Below, one piece after another: positions 5,448 through 14,295 of a stretch of 54,239 bases of DNA. Within the stretch, counting starts at the first letter, position 1, and the number at the start of each line of letters is the position of its first letter. A program made the translations under genes and the position numbers. The DNA is taken from positions 1 through 54,239 of the forward strand of contig CACZUZ010000007.1 of NCBI GenBank assembly GCA_902784465.1, written 5' to 3'. This DNA comes from an uncultured Bacteroidota bacterium. Its GTDB lineage: Bacteria; Bacteroidota; Bacteroidia; Bacteroidales; P3. The notes below the pieces were generated by a model. The model did no database searches. It saw only the letters and a program-made list of their open reading frames with translations, and was not told the origin of the DNA.

Positions 5448-8390
5448 TCATTTATTCAGCGACTTGTAGATTAGCTCTTGGATGTCGGTGCGGATATTCA
5501 TGTTTGCCAACTTGTTGGGCTGTGCCGAAGGATATACGCGGTTGGAGAGGAAGATATAGACAAGATTGTATTGCGGGTCGACCCACACCATGGTGCCGGT
5601 GAAGCCGGTATGGCCAAAGCTGCTCTGGCTGGCCAAGGGCGATATATGGGTGCTACGCCCCGAGATGAAAGGTTTGTCGAAACCCAGTGCCCGGCGGTTG
5701 CCTTTGTCGGCATAGTGGCGGCTGTTGAAGGTGCAGAAGGTCTTGGCCGAGATATAGCGGCGTCCCTCATATCTGCCTGAGTCGAGCATCATCTGGTACA
5801 ATTTGAAGAGGTCGTTTGCTGTCGAGAAAAGGCCGGCATGACCTGCAACACCACCCAAGGCGGCGGCATTGGGATCGTGTACATATCCTCTTATCAACTG
5901 TTTGCGGTAACTGTTGTCCTGCTCGGTGGGTGCAATCCGCTTGATGTCGATGCCGTTGTCGAGAGGGCGAAAACAGGTGTTCCTCATCTTCAGTGGGCCG
6001 TAGAAATGTTGTTGCATGAAGATGTCGAGCGACTGACCGCTGACGGTCTCTACAAGGTCGGCCAATAATATGAAACCCAGGTCGCTATATAGATATTTCT
6101 CTTTTTTCTCGAGCTTGCTCTTGGCGATGCTTTCCATCATCTTTTTGTGGAACGCGGATGCCACATACATTCCCTCGCCGATGGCTACAAATCCGTCGGG
6201 TGGCGTTGTGCCAGTGTAGAGAAATTCGTCGTTGACCGATTCTTTCCAGTAGGCATCGAAGGCTTTGAGTCGGGCGATATGCGACAGTGCCTGGCGGACA
6301 GTTATCTTGTTCTTGTTGGAGTGTTTCAGGTAGGGGAGATATTTCGACAGACGGTCGTCGAGGTTTATCTTTCCGGCATCGACAAGCTTCATGACGGCCA
6401 GGTTGGTGGCGGTGACTTTGGTGAGCGAAGCCAGGTCGTAGACGGTATTGGTGTCCATCGGTGTGGCGACGGCATCGTAGGTCTGCCGTCCGTAACAGCG
6501 GTTGTATACCACCTTACCATCCTTTGCCACAAGGATTTGGCATCCAGGATAGGCTTTCTGGGCAATGCCGTTGAGGGCTATGGAGTCGATTCGCTGGAAG
6601 CAGCCTTCATCCATGCCGGCGTCACGCAGCCGGTCGTAGGGCGTGGCTTTGGGGCGACGGTGGGGTCGCAGCGACGTGCCCTCGTGGTAGCCACCTGTGG
6701 AAACGGGCAAAATGCCTTCGAGTGGGGTCTCGCCACGCAGTGCCGCGGGAACCGCATCGACAACCTCTGGCATGTTCTGGTAGGCCAATATGATGGCTGT
6801 GGGCAGCGTGCTGCTTGATGAGGGGAACGATTCAAGGATGTAGGGAGAACCATAAACGACCAGCACCGACTTGACGTCGTGCATGTCGGCAATGCTGTAA
6901 ATAATTTCCACATTCTCTTTCGAGACTCCATAGTTGTTTGACGAGCCGAGATTGCCAAAGAGGGAAATCACCACATTGCCGGCGTCGGCAATCCGCTGGC
7001 GTAGAGGTTCGTTGAGGCTCTTGATGGCGGTGTCGCAGTTGCCCAACGCTATGTATACCACCTTGTTGTCGGGTTGCAGGGGCAGCACGTCGCCTTCGTC
7101 ATGCACCAGGGTCAATGCACGCTGAGCCATCTGGCGTGTGATTTGCGAGCATCGCTTGGCGTCGGCATCGTTGGGGACTTTGAGATTGGTGAAATCGTTG
7201 TTGTCGAGTCCACACCGGTGTTTCTCGCGTAGTATGCGACGGCAGCTGTTGTCGACCATCTTTGCAAATTCGGGGTCTCTGTGGGCTTCGTCCAAAACAG
7301 CGTTGATGGTCTTTTCTACATCGATGGGCAGCAGGATGACGTCGCTTCCGGCACGTATGGCGCGGATGGCTCCTTCGCCGTCCTTGTAGTTCTTCGAAAC
7401 GGCTTTCATGTCGATGCCGTCGGTAAAGACGAGGCCATTGAACTTCATCTCTTCCCGCAGGACAGGGGTGACGGTACGCTCGGAGAGCGATGAGGGCATA
7501 TTTATGCGGTCGTCGATGGCGTTGACCTGCAGGTGTGCAATCATCATTCCTCGTATTCCGTCGCGGACGAGACGGCGGAAGGGGAAGAGGTCGACACTGT
7601 CGATGTAGGCTCGGCTGTGGTTGATGACGGGAAGGTCGAGGTGGCTGTCGACGTCGGTGTCGCCATGTCCTGGAAAATGCTTGCCCACTGCGATGATGCC
7701 TTTGCGTTGCATGGCTCGGGCGTAGATGGTCGATTTGCGTGCCACACGCACTTTGTTCTCGCCAAACGAGCGGCAGCCGATGACGGGATTGCGTGGGTTG
7801 CTGTTGATGTCGCACACTGGGGCGAAGTTGACGTGGATGCCCATCTTGCGGCACTGGCGTCCCACCTCTTCGCCGAAGCGTTCAATCAGGGTGTCGTTGG
7901 CAGGGGAGAGGGCTCCCATGAGCATCTGGCGAGGGAAGGAGTAGCAATCGGTGAGGCGCATGCCAAGCCCCCATTCACCGTCGATGGTGACCATCAGGGG
8001 TATGTGCGACATGCCCTGGTAGCGACGGGTGCGTTCCAGCTGGTTGGCGGCGGTGCCTTTGAAGAAACAGACACCGCCGACTTTGTATTTGGTGAAATTG
8101 CGTTCGAATTCGCGTTGCTGCTTCTTGGTCATCGTCAGTGGCACTCGGACAAACATCAACTGTCCAACTTTCTCTTCCAGAGAGAGATGCTTCATCTGCT
8201 TGTCGGCCCAGCGTATGGCGGCAGCGTAGCCGCTAGTGTCCTCCTTCAGGAGGGACTTGGAAGTGGCAACCCTTTCTTTATTAATGGTTTTTGAGTTCTT
8301 GGAGTTCTTGCGCTTATTCTTGTTTTGTGCCGAAGCCGTGCCTGCAATGGCCGCAAGTATAAGGAGGATGCAGAGTAATTTCTTAATCAT
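5448..8390 (-). CDS. Glycoside hydrolase family 3 / serine beta-lactamase-like fusion protein
   Basis: A 980-residue protein with an N-terminal signal peptide (about 1-21). The GH3 domain (about 60-400) has the NagZ-type loop KHFPGHGDTDVDSH (237-250) and nucleophile D324 in FTDGIDM, as in beta-N-acetylhexosaminidases. A GH3 C-terminal-like part spans about 400-570. The beta-lactamase/penicillin-binding domain (about 595-975) has S655-L-T-K658, Y768-S-D and H927-T-G. Family knowledge: NagZ-like GH3 enzymes cleave GlcNAc from muropeptides or glycans, and the serine hydrolase half is related to class C enzymes and esterases. The fusion occurs in other Bacteroidetes. Exported. A role in cell-wall or glycan turnover is inferred. 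It starts 2 nt after the NfnAB gene, so it is co-transcribed. Confidence 0.9.
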   Translation of the reverse strand: MIKKLLCILLILAAIAGTASAQNKNKRKNSKNSKTINKERVATSKSLLKEDTSGYAAAIRWADKQMKHLSLEEKVGQLMFVRVPLTMTKKQQREFERNFTKYKVGGVCFFKGTAANQLERTRRYQGMSHIPLMVTIDGEWGLGMRLTDCYSFPRQMLMGALSPANDTLIERFGEEVGRQCRKMGIHVNFAPVCDINSNPRNPVIGCRSFGENKVRVARKSTIYARAMQRKGIIAVGKHFPGHGDTDVDSHLDLPVINHSRAYIDSVDLFPFRRLVRDGIRGMMIAHLQVNAIDDRINMPSSLSERTVTPVLREEMKFNGLVFTDGIDMKAVSKNYKDGEGAIRAIRAGSDVILLPIDVEKTINAVLDEAHRDPEFAKMVDNSCRRILREKHRCGLDNNDFTNLKVPNDADAKRCSQITRQMAQRALTLVHDEGDVLPLQPDNKVVYIALGNCDTAIKSLNEPLRQRIADAGNVVISLFGNLGSSNNYGVSKENVEIIYSIADMHDVKSVLVVYGSPYILESFPSSSSTLPTAIILAYQNMPEVVDAVPAALRGETPLEGILPVSTGGYHEGTSLRPHRRPKATPYDRLRDAGMDEGCFQRIDSIALNGIAQKAYPGCQILVAKDGKVVYNRCYGRQTYDAVATPMDTNTVYDLASLTKVTATNLAVMKLVDAGKINLDDRLSKYLPYLKHSNKNKITVRQALSHIARLKAFDAYWKESVNDEFLYTGTTPPDGFVAIGEGMYVASAFHKKMMESIAKSKLEKKEKYLYSDLGFILLADLVETVSGQSLDIFMQQHFYGPLKMRNTCFRPLDNGIDIKRIAPTEQDNSYRKQLIRGYVHDPNAAALGGVAGHAGLFSTANDLFKLYQMMLDSGRYEGRRYISAKTFCTFNSRHYADKGNRRALGFDKPFISGRSTHISPLASQSSFGHTGFTGTMVWVDPQYNLVYIFLSNRVYPSAQPNKLANMNIRTDIQELIYKSLNK

Positions 8391-8392
8391 AA

Positions 8393-10675
8393 TCAGATGT
8401 GTGCAATAATCGCTTTGGCGGCTTTTCTACCGGCACCCATTGCAAGGATTACCGTGGCGGCGCCGCTGACAGCATCGCCACCGGCATAGACATTTGCACG
8501 CGATGTTAGACCCTCGTCGTTTACAATAATGCCACCCCAACGCTCTGTGTCGAGGCCTGGTGTGGTGGTCTTTATCAGTGGGTTGGGGCTTGTGCCAAGA
8601 GCCACGACGACGTTGTCGGCGGCCAGGTCGAACTCGCTGCCCTCGATGGCACTAAAACTGCGTCGACCGCTGGCATCGGGCTCTCCCATAGCCATGCGTA
8701 TCAGTCTCACCGACTCGCAATTGCCACTGCCATCGTCGTTTATGGCCACGGGGTTGACTTGGAACAGGAATTGGATGCCCTCCTCTTTGGCATGATGCAC
8801 CTCCTCGAGACGTGCCGGCATATCCTGCTCTCCGCGACGGTAGACGATGGTGACGTCGCACCCCAGACGGCGAGCTGTGCGTGCTGCATCCATGGCTACG
8901 TTGCCACCTCCGACAACAACGACATGCTTGCCGAGCACTATCGGTGTATCATATTCATCATCATACCCATGCATGAGGTTGGTGCGTGTCAGCAGCTCGT
9001 TGGCGGCGACAACGCCGACAAGTGTCTCACCAGGAATGTTCATGAATTTGGGCAGTCCGGCACCCGACGCGATATAGACGGCCTTGTAGCCATCTTCGAA
9101 GAGCTCGTCGATGCTGATTGAGCGTCCCACTATGACGTTGGTTTTGATTTCAACACCCAGTTTCTTGAGGTTTTCTATCTCGGGTTCAACGACTATCTTC
9201 TTGGGAAGGCGGAATTCGGGGATGCCGTAAACAAGCACACCACCAGGATGTTGGAAAGCTTCGAATATTGTCACCTTGATGCCGGCCTTGGCAAGGTCGC
9301 TGGCACAGGCAAGTCCTGAAGGACCGCTGCCGATGATGGCTACCTTCTTTTGGCTGCCGGTAGTCGAGGTATTCTCAATGCCCTTTTCTTCAGCGCCTTT
9401 GCCTGGGTTCTCCCTGTTCCAGTCGGCGACGAAACGCTCGAGGGCTCCGATGGCGATGGGCTTCCCTTTTCTGCCAAGAACGCATGACCCTTCGCACTGG
9501 GTCTCTTGTGGACATACACGACCGCAGATGGCTGGCAACGACGAGTCGGCGGCAATGATGCGTCCGGCTTCTGCTATGTCGTCGCGCTTGACGGCTGCGA
9601 TGAAGGCTGGGATATGTATGTTCACTGGGCAGTTCTCCATACAGAGAGGACGCTTGCAATTCAGGCAGCGTGCGGCCTCCACGAGGGCCTGCTGATGGTT
9701 GATGCCGCTGGAGACCTCCTTGAAGTTGTGGATGCGGACAGAGGGGTCTTGCTCCTGGGGATGTGGACGTTGGCCTTCCTCGACGGCTATCTGATTCTCG
9801 ACGGCAGAGGCGAGGTTGCAATTGTGGTCTTCGTGGCTTGTGGCGATGCGGTATTTCTTGGCGTCGGGACGCGCTAGGCGTTTCATGGCCTCGTCGAAGT
9901 CGACCAGATGACCGTCGAACTCGGGTCCGTCGACGCAGGTGAATTTCACCTTGTCGCCAACAGTGATGCGGCAGGCTCCGCACATGCCAGTGCCGTCGAC
10001 CATCATGGCGTTGAGCGACACCACGGTGGGGAGGTCGTACTGTTTGGTGAGGAGCGAGACGAACTTCATCATCGGCAGGGGTCCGATGGCGACACAGCAG
10101 TCGTAGCGTTCACCCTTCTCAATCAGTTGTTGGATTTTGTTTGTAACCAAACCTTTCTCACCATAACTGCCATCATCGGTTACAACGTAGAGGTTGTCGC
10201 AAACGTCTCGCATCAGGTCTTCGAAAAAGATGAGTCCTTTGTTGCGTGATCCTATGATGACATCGCAGGGAATGCCGTTTTCGTGTGCCCATTTGGCTTG
10301 GGGATAAACAGGTGCTGTCCCTACGCCGCCTGCCACAAAGAGCAGTCTAAGAGGCTTGTTCTCAGCCTTATGCTTTTCGGCTAGTTCCATGATTTCGCCA
10401 CGGCGACCCAACGGGCCGACGATGGTGAAGATGCTATCGCCCTCATTCATCTCAGAGAGTCGTCTCGTAGACTCTCCGACTACCTGATATACGATGGCTA
10501 CCGTATTCTTCTCGCTATTTATATCGCTGATTGTCAGAGGAACTCGTTCGCCTTTGTCGTGGGGAATGACGATTACAAACTGTCCTGGTTGTCCGGTTCG
10601 GGCAATCCAAGGTGCCTCAATGTCCATTCGATAAATGGTGTCGGTAAGATTTACTTTTTCTACAATACGGTACAT
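8393..10675 (-). CDS. Fused NfnAB-type NADPH/ferredoxin oxidoreductase (glutamate-synthase-small-subunit-like)
   Basis: A 760-residue fusion. The N-terminal half (about 1-290) is a ferredoxin-NADP reductase/DHOD electron-transfer-like subunit with FAD- and NAD-binding parts and a 2Fe-2S site (C232, C235, C247). The C-terminal half (about 310-760) is GltD-like, with Fe-S cysteines C337/C340/C345/C349 and C384/C388/C394/C398, and an FAD motif GSGPSG near 449-454. A second nucleotide fold, VVVGGGNVAMDA, lies further on. In separate-subunit relatives (NfnA/NfnB, SudA/SudB) the complex couples NADH, NADPH and ferredoxin by flavin-based electron bifurcation. No GltB large subunit is nearby, which favours Nfn over glutamate synthase. 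Cytoplasmic. Confidence 0.88.
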   Translation of the reverse strand: MYRIVEKVNLTDTIYRMDIEAPWIARTGQPGQFVIVIPHDKGERVPLTISDINSEKNTVAIVYQVVGESTRRLSEMNEGDSIFTIVGPLGRRGEIMELAEKHKAENKPLRLLFVAGGVGTAPVYPQAKWAHENGIPCDVIIGSRNKGLIFFEDLMRDVCDNLYVVTDDGSYGEKGLVTNKIQQLIEKGERYDCCVAIGPLPMMKFVSLLTKQYDLPTVVSLNAMMVDGTGMCGACRITVGDKVKFTCVDGPEFDGHLVDFDEAMKRLARPDAKKYRIATSHEDHNCNLASAVENQIAVEEGQRPHPQEQDPSVRIHNFKEVSSGINHQQALVEAARCLNCKRPLCMENCPVNIHIPAFIAAVKRDDIAEAGRIIAADSSLPAICGRVCPQETQCEGSCVLGRKGKPIAIGALERFVADWNRENPGKGAEEKGIENTSTTGSQKKVAIIGSGPSGLACASDLAKAGIKVTIFEAFQHPGGVLVYGIPEFRLPKKIVVEPEIENLKKLGVEIKTNVIVGRSISIDELFEDGYKAVYIASGAGLPKFMNIPGETLVGVVAANELLTRTNLMHGYDDEYDTPIVLGKHVVVVGGGNVAMDAARTARRLGCDVTIVYRRGEQDMPARLEEVHHAKEEGIQFLFQVNPVAINDDGSGNCESVRLIRMAMGEPDASGRRSFSAIEGSEFDLAADNVVVALGTSPNPLIKTTTPGLDTERWGGIIVNDEGLTSRANVYAGGDAVSGAATVILAMGAGRKAAKAIIAHI

Positions 10676-10681
10676 GGTGTT

Positions 10682-10709
10682 ATGGTTTAAGGTTTACTGT
10701 TTACTCTTT
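10682..10709. repeat. Period-7 mini-repeat between nfnAB and coaE
   Basis: Four 7-nt units in phase: ATGGTTT, AAGGTTT, ACTGTTT, ACTCTTT. The repeat lies in the 54-bp gap between two co-directional minus-strand genes. It is short and degenerate, so chance is possible. Confidence 0.4.
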
Positions 10710-10729
10710 AAAGTTCATTTGCTTGTCGA

Positions 10730-11317
10730 TTAACGTGAACTGTTTAGGAGTTTGCTGTTGATGGTGTTTACTTGGCGGGTTCTGGGGTTGCCTTCATAGT
10801 TGAGAATCACGTAGTCGGCCCGGTCCATCTTCTCTTCTGCACTCAGCTGGTTTTGAATACGCTGCTCCAGTATCTCACGTGTCGTGTGGTCTCTCAGCAT
10901 CAGACGCTGCAACCGTTCCTCTTTTTCAAGATAGACGGCTATCACTTTATCTAGTTGTCTGTCAAGCCGGTATTCGTATATTATTGCCGACTCCATAATC
11001 ACGTATGGACTGTTCTGCTTTTTCGCCCACGAGGCAAAGTCCTGCATCACACGTGGATGGACTAGCTGGTTGAGTTTTAACAGTGCCTCGCGGTCGTTGA
11101 ATACTATGGAGGCTATGCGTGCTTTGTCGGCACTGCCGTCAGGACGGAATACGCTGTCGCCCAAAAGGTTGCGGACTTCCGACAGGAATGAGGCGTCGTT
11201 GTAGTAGCCTGCGGCATGGCGGTCAGCAATAAAACAGGGAACTCCAAGTTTCTGGAACTCCTCAAGGACGGTTGTTTTGCCGCATCCTATGCCACCTGTA
11301 AGACCAATGAGTTTCAC
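10730..11317 (-). CDS. coaE: Dephospho-CoA kinase
   Basis: A 195-residue protein of normal CoaE length. The P-loop GGIGCGKTT is at 8-16, followed by the family segments VPCFIADRHAAGYY, VHPRVMQDFASWA and AVYLEKEERLQRLMLRD. It phosphorylates dephospho-CoA to CoA, the last step of CoA synthesis, in the cytoplasm. The start is GTG, and its first base is the last base of the ybbR TAG stop (TAGTG), so the two genes are translationally coupled. Confidence 0.95.
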   Translation of the reverse strand: MKLIGLTGGIGCGKTTVLEEFQKLGVPCFIADRHAAGYYNDASFLSEVRNLLGDSVFRPDGSADKARIASIVFNDREALLKLNQLVHPRVMQDFASWAKKQNSPYVIMESAIIYEYRLDRQLDKVIAVYLEKEERLQRLMLRDHTTREILEQRIQNQLSAEEKMDRADYVILNYEGNPRTRQVNTINSKLLNSSR

Positions 11318-12288
11318 TATTCACTAATGATGATGTACTGGATTTTTTCGGGAGTGATAGATTTGAGACGCACGCATGAGGGGAATTTCGTCAGCTGGGG
11401 AGTGAGGTGGTTGTCGGTGCATTCTTTTGTGCTGGCCGTGACGACGCACTTGGAGAGGTCCAAGCTCTCGATTTTTGACTCGGGAACCAATAGATTGACA
11501 GTCACTTCGGCAGGGTAGAGGTTCCACTGGGTATTGTCGTCTTTGTCGGTCAGTGTTATGGGAAGCGTCATGCTTTTCTCAACAAATTTCTCGACAGGGA
11601 TGAAAAGCGTCACTTCGTTGGTAGATATACGGAGGTCGGAATATTTTTGCCAGCTGTCGTCCAGCACGATTTGGTATTCTCTGCTCTCCTTTATATCGTT
11701 GATTGTCTGTTCTTTTGCTGCTATTGCTTCAACCTTTGAAAGAGACTCTCGGCTACCATATAGATATACGCTGTCGGGAGTCAAACGTGGCTCGCCGTTG
11801 AGACCAACCATCTTGTCGAAATTGAAGGTGACGTTGCTGATGTCGGGCAGAAAAGCCTTGCGTTCACGCAACGCATAGCTCACTTTTAGTTGTTCGCTGA
11901 CTAGGCTGACTTCAGAGACACCGCGCATGTCGAGCTGGCTCTTGATGATGTCAAGATACTCTTCTGTACGCAGCGTTATCGAAAAAAGCGAGTCGTCCTT
12001 GTGCTGTTCGATAAGGTTGGCAAGATCCAGGTGAATGGTTTTGTCGTGTCCCTTCTTCTGACGGCTGAAAGTGCTGAAACCATTGCTTGAGATATCTATT
12101 GTCAAGACGTTGTCTATGTGCAATATGGCATATTTGGCAGTATCTACATTATCGTATTCGACAATGTATGACTCGCGGAATCGCTTCACTTCGGCCATTG
12201 CGGTGACAACCCATACGATGGCAACGGCCACGATGGCAAAGAAGAATGCCCTCGACTGTTTGAGTTTTTGTCGTATGGATTGGCGCAT
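11317..12288 (-). CDS. YbbR-like (CdaR-type) domain protein
   Basis: A 323-residue protein. A short basic N-terminus and one membrane helix (about 15-32, AFFFAIVAVAIVWVVTAMA) are followed by an extracytoplasmic region built of beta-rich YbbR-type segments (about 40-320). In Firmicutes YbbR/CdaR proteins bind and regulate the diadenylate cyclase CdaA. In Bacteroidetes the gene commonly lies beside yajC and coaE, as here, and its role is not settled. No cyclase gene is in the window. Confidence 0.82.
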   Translation of the reverse strand: MRQSIRQKLKQSRAFFFAIVAVAIVWVVTAMAEVKRFRESYIVEYDNVDTAKYAILHIDNVLTIDISSNGFSTFSRQKKGHDKTIHLDLANLIEQHKDDSLFSITLRTEEYLDIIKSQLDMRGVSEVSLVSEQLKVSYALRERKAFLPDISNVTFNFDKMVGLNGEPRLTPDSVYLYGSRESLSKVEAIAAKEQTINDIKESREYQIVLDDSWQKYSDLRISTNEVTLFIPVEKFVEKSMTLPITLTDKDDNTQWNLYPAEVTVNLLVPESKIESLDLSKCVVTASTKECTDNHLTPQLTKFPSCVRLKSITPEKIQYIIISE

Positions 12289-12326
12289 GGTCTGTCTCTG
12301 TTTGAAGTTAAAGGGGTTGAGAACAA

Positions 12327-12656
12327 TTATTTCTTCTCTTCTGTCGTCTCGCCATTCTCGTTGGTGACACTCTGGATGAAGCCCTTTTCGACGGTGACAA
12401 CCACGCCGTTAGAGATCTCGACCTCGACTGTTGTGGTGCCAACGGAATGTACTTTGCCGTAGAGGCCGCCCGAGAAGAGCACACGGTCGCCCTTTTTGAG
12501 CTGCTCACGCATCTTGGCATCCTCTCTTTCTTTCTTTTTTTGTGGGCGTATCATCAACAGCCACATGACGACAAAGAGTAAAACAATCATTAAAAGTCCG
12601 CTGCCGCCGCCACCTGCAGGGGCCTGGGCTTGAAGGAGTGTGAAAAGGATTTGCAT
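12327..12656 (-). CDS. yajC: Preprotein translocase accessory subunit YajC
   Basis: A 109-residue protein with one membrane helix (about 21-37), the conserved IRPQKKK at its cytoplasmic end and the KKGDRVLFSGGLYGKVHSV core typical of YajC. It associates with SecDF in the Sec translocon of the inner membrane. It lies 34 nt below the DUF1573 gene and 38 nt above ybbR. A second YajC-like gene lies at 19116-19391. Confidence 0.94.
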   Translation of the reverse strand: MQILFTLLQAQAPAGGGGSGLLMIVLLFVVMWLLMIRPQKKKEREDAKMREQLKKGDRVLFSGGLYGKVHSVGTTTVEVEISNGVVVTVEKGFIQSVTNENGETTEEKK

Positions 12657-12690
12657 TTTTTTTGTGTTTTATGTTTTTTTTATTCTTTTT

Positions 12691-13137
12691 TTATCTTACT
12701 GTTGCGGAAATTCTTAGCTTGGTATGTGATGGTTGTGTGTTGGAAGCGACGACGACCTCCTTGAGCTGCTGCCCTGACATGCCTTGCGACTTGAAAGAGA
12801 CGGTGATGTAACCTGTTTTGCCAGGGGCAATCCTCTCGCGTGGATAGTCGGCAACGGTGCATCCGCATGAGGCATCGCATCCGCTAATCACCAAGTCGGC
12901 ATTGCCTGTGTTGGTAAACTTGAAGCTGTATGATATCACCTCGCCAGCCATAAGTTGACCGAAGTCGTGCATGTCGGTCTCAAAAACAATTTTTGGCATT
13001 TTTGCGCTCTCATCGTAGCCTTGCGCGCTGTTGGGATTCTTGATGATGTCGGTGTCGATAGGTCTCTCCCTGTTGCCGCAAGAGGATAAGACAGCGACCG
13101 TGAAAAGGAAAGAGAGAAGGATTAGGGGGTGTTTCAT
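12691..13137 (-). CDS. DUF1573 lipoprotein
   Basis: A 148-residue protein with a lipoprotein signal (LSSC, C20). One DUF1573 immunoglobulin-like domain covers about 50-148, containing VFETDMHDFGQLMAGE, FKFTNTGNADLVIS and the conserved SCGCTVADYPRERIAPG. It is probably anchored in the envelope facing the periplasm. Function unknown. It lies between nusB and yajC as in other Bacteroidetes. The 147-bp gap to nusB is filled by the octamer array. Confidence 0.88.
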   Translation of the reverse strand: MKHPLILLSFLFTVAVLSSCGNRERPIDTDIIKNPNSAQGYDESAKMPKIVFETDMHDFGQLMAGEVISYSFKFTNTGNADLVISGCDASCGCTVADYPRERIAPGKTGYITVSFKSQGMSGQQLKEVVVASNTQPSHTKLRISATVR

Positions 13138-13145
13138 GTTATTGG

Positions 13146-13297
13146 GGATGAACGGATGAACGGATTGTCGGATGAATGGATTGTCGGATGAACGGATTGT
13201 CGGATTGTCGGATTGTCGGATTGTCGGATTGTCGGATTTTCGGATTTTCGGATTTTCGGATGAACGGATTGTCGGATGAACGGATTAACGGATTGTC
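13146..13297. repeat. Array of 19 phased octamers (GGATNNNC)
   Basis: Nineteen 8-bp units run without a break in phase. Variants are GGATTGTC (most), GGATGAAC, GGATTTTC, GGATGAAT and GGATTAAC, so the frame GGAT....(C) is kept while three middle bases vary. The array spans the nusB/DUF1573 gap. The last three codons and the TAA stop of nusB (13285-13287) lie inside it, the stop being made by the only GGATTAAC unit. There are no spacers, so it is not a CRISPR. Confidence 0.9.
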
Positions 13298-14295
13298 GGA
13301 GCGACGTCATCGGGTGGCACATCTCCGTCGATTTCGGGATCGTACATGCCTCGCTCGTTTTTCTGTATACGGCCGGCAACACGCAGTTCGATGAGAATCT
13401 TGTCGAGGATGCCGTTGATGAAAAGCTTGCTCTTCTCGGTCGAGAACTCTTTGGACAGTTCAATGTATTCGTCCACGGTGACACGCTCCGGGATGGAAGG
13501 ACAGTAGACAAACTCGGTGACAGCCATGTTGATGAGGATGATGTCCATCATGGCCACGCGGTCAAGGTCCCAGTTCTGGAGGTGCTTGCGGATGAGTGGC
13601 TCTACGTCGTCGATATGCTTGAAGGTGTCGGCTGCCAGTTGGCGTGCAAAGTTGTAGTCGTTGCAGTCTTTCTGGTTGCGGGAATCGAATATCTGTGGAC
13701 ATACCATCGCTTCGTTAGTGCTCTCCTCGGTCAACTCCTTGAGTTGCATGAATACATACTGAGCCACTTGGTCGAAATCGTCTTCCCACAGCAGGTCGCG
13801 GTCGAAAATGATGTCGCGAAGGGTGTCGTCGTTCATCAGGAATTTGAAGGCTACGACAGCGATATTCTTGTCGTCGTCAAAGGTGGGCTCACCATTTGAA
13901 GCGTATTCAGCGAAATTGCGTGAACTTTTGAAGTTGGTGAGGATTTTGCGGAAGACGTCGAAATAGTTGGACCAGTCGATATGCAGACGGTTCATCTGCT
14001 GCTTGAACTCGAAGCTGCTGACCAGCTTGTTCAAGAACGAGTTGTTGGCTATCTTGGACAGGGCATCAATCTCTTTCTTCGAGGGGTTGAACTTTTTAGT
14101 TTCCAACTCGAGTACACGCTCGGCGGTGAATATCAGATAGTCGAGGGTACTCATCTGGGTGAGCCCCAAGTCGTTAAGACGCGATACGTTGTAGTCGTAG
14201 GTTTTGAGGATATCCTGTTCGGTAGTTTTGTTGTCGGATACGCCGGCATAGATAGCCTGGAGTGCTTTTGCACGCAAAAAGTGTCTGCTTAGCAT
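13285..14295 (-). CDS. nusB: Transcription antitermination factor NusB (long Bacteroidetes form)
   Basis: A 336-residue protein, against about 140 in E. coli NusB. The N-terminus [17 protein letters not shown] is typical. A long helical insertion follows, and the NusB core is at about 195-315 ([42 protein letters not shown]). NusB binds boxA RNA with S10 and supports rRNA antitermination. The start overlaps the leuS stop (ATGCTAA). The final residues TIR and the stop codon are encoded by the octamer array, so the extreme C-terminus may vary between strains. Confidence 0.92.
   Translation of the reverse strand: MLSRHFLRAKALQAIYAGVSDNKTTEQDILKTYDYNVSRLNDLGLTQMSTLDYLIFTAERVLELETKKFNPSKKEIDALSKIANNSFLNKLVSSFEFKQQMNRLHIDWSNYFDVFRKILTNFKSSRNFAEYASNGEPTFDDDKNIAVVAFKFLMNDDTLRDIIFDRDLLWEDDFDQVAQYVFMQLKELTEESTNEAMVCPQIFDSRNQKDCNDYNFARQLAADTFKHIDDVEPLIRKHLQNWDLDRVAMMDIILINMAVTEFVYCPSIPERVTVDEYIELSKEFSTEKSKLFINGILDKILIELRVAGRIQKNERGMYDPEIDGDVPPDDVAPTIR

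Noticed and set aside
13146-13297. Possible CRISPR array
   Set aside because: The units are 8 bp with no unique spacers and no cas genes are near.
13134-13511. Minus-strand open frame with repeating NPTIRQS peptide
   Set aside because: It is read from the octamer array and an out-of-frame part of nusB. Repeats of this kind make spurious proteins.
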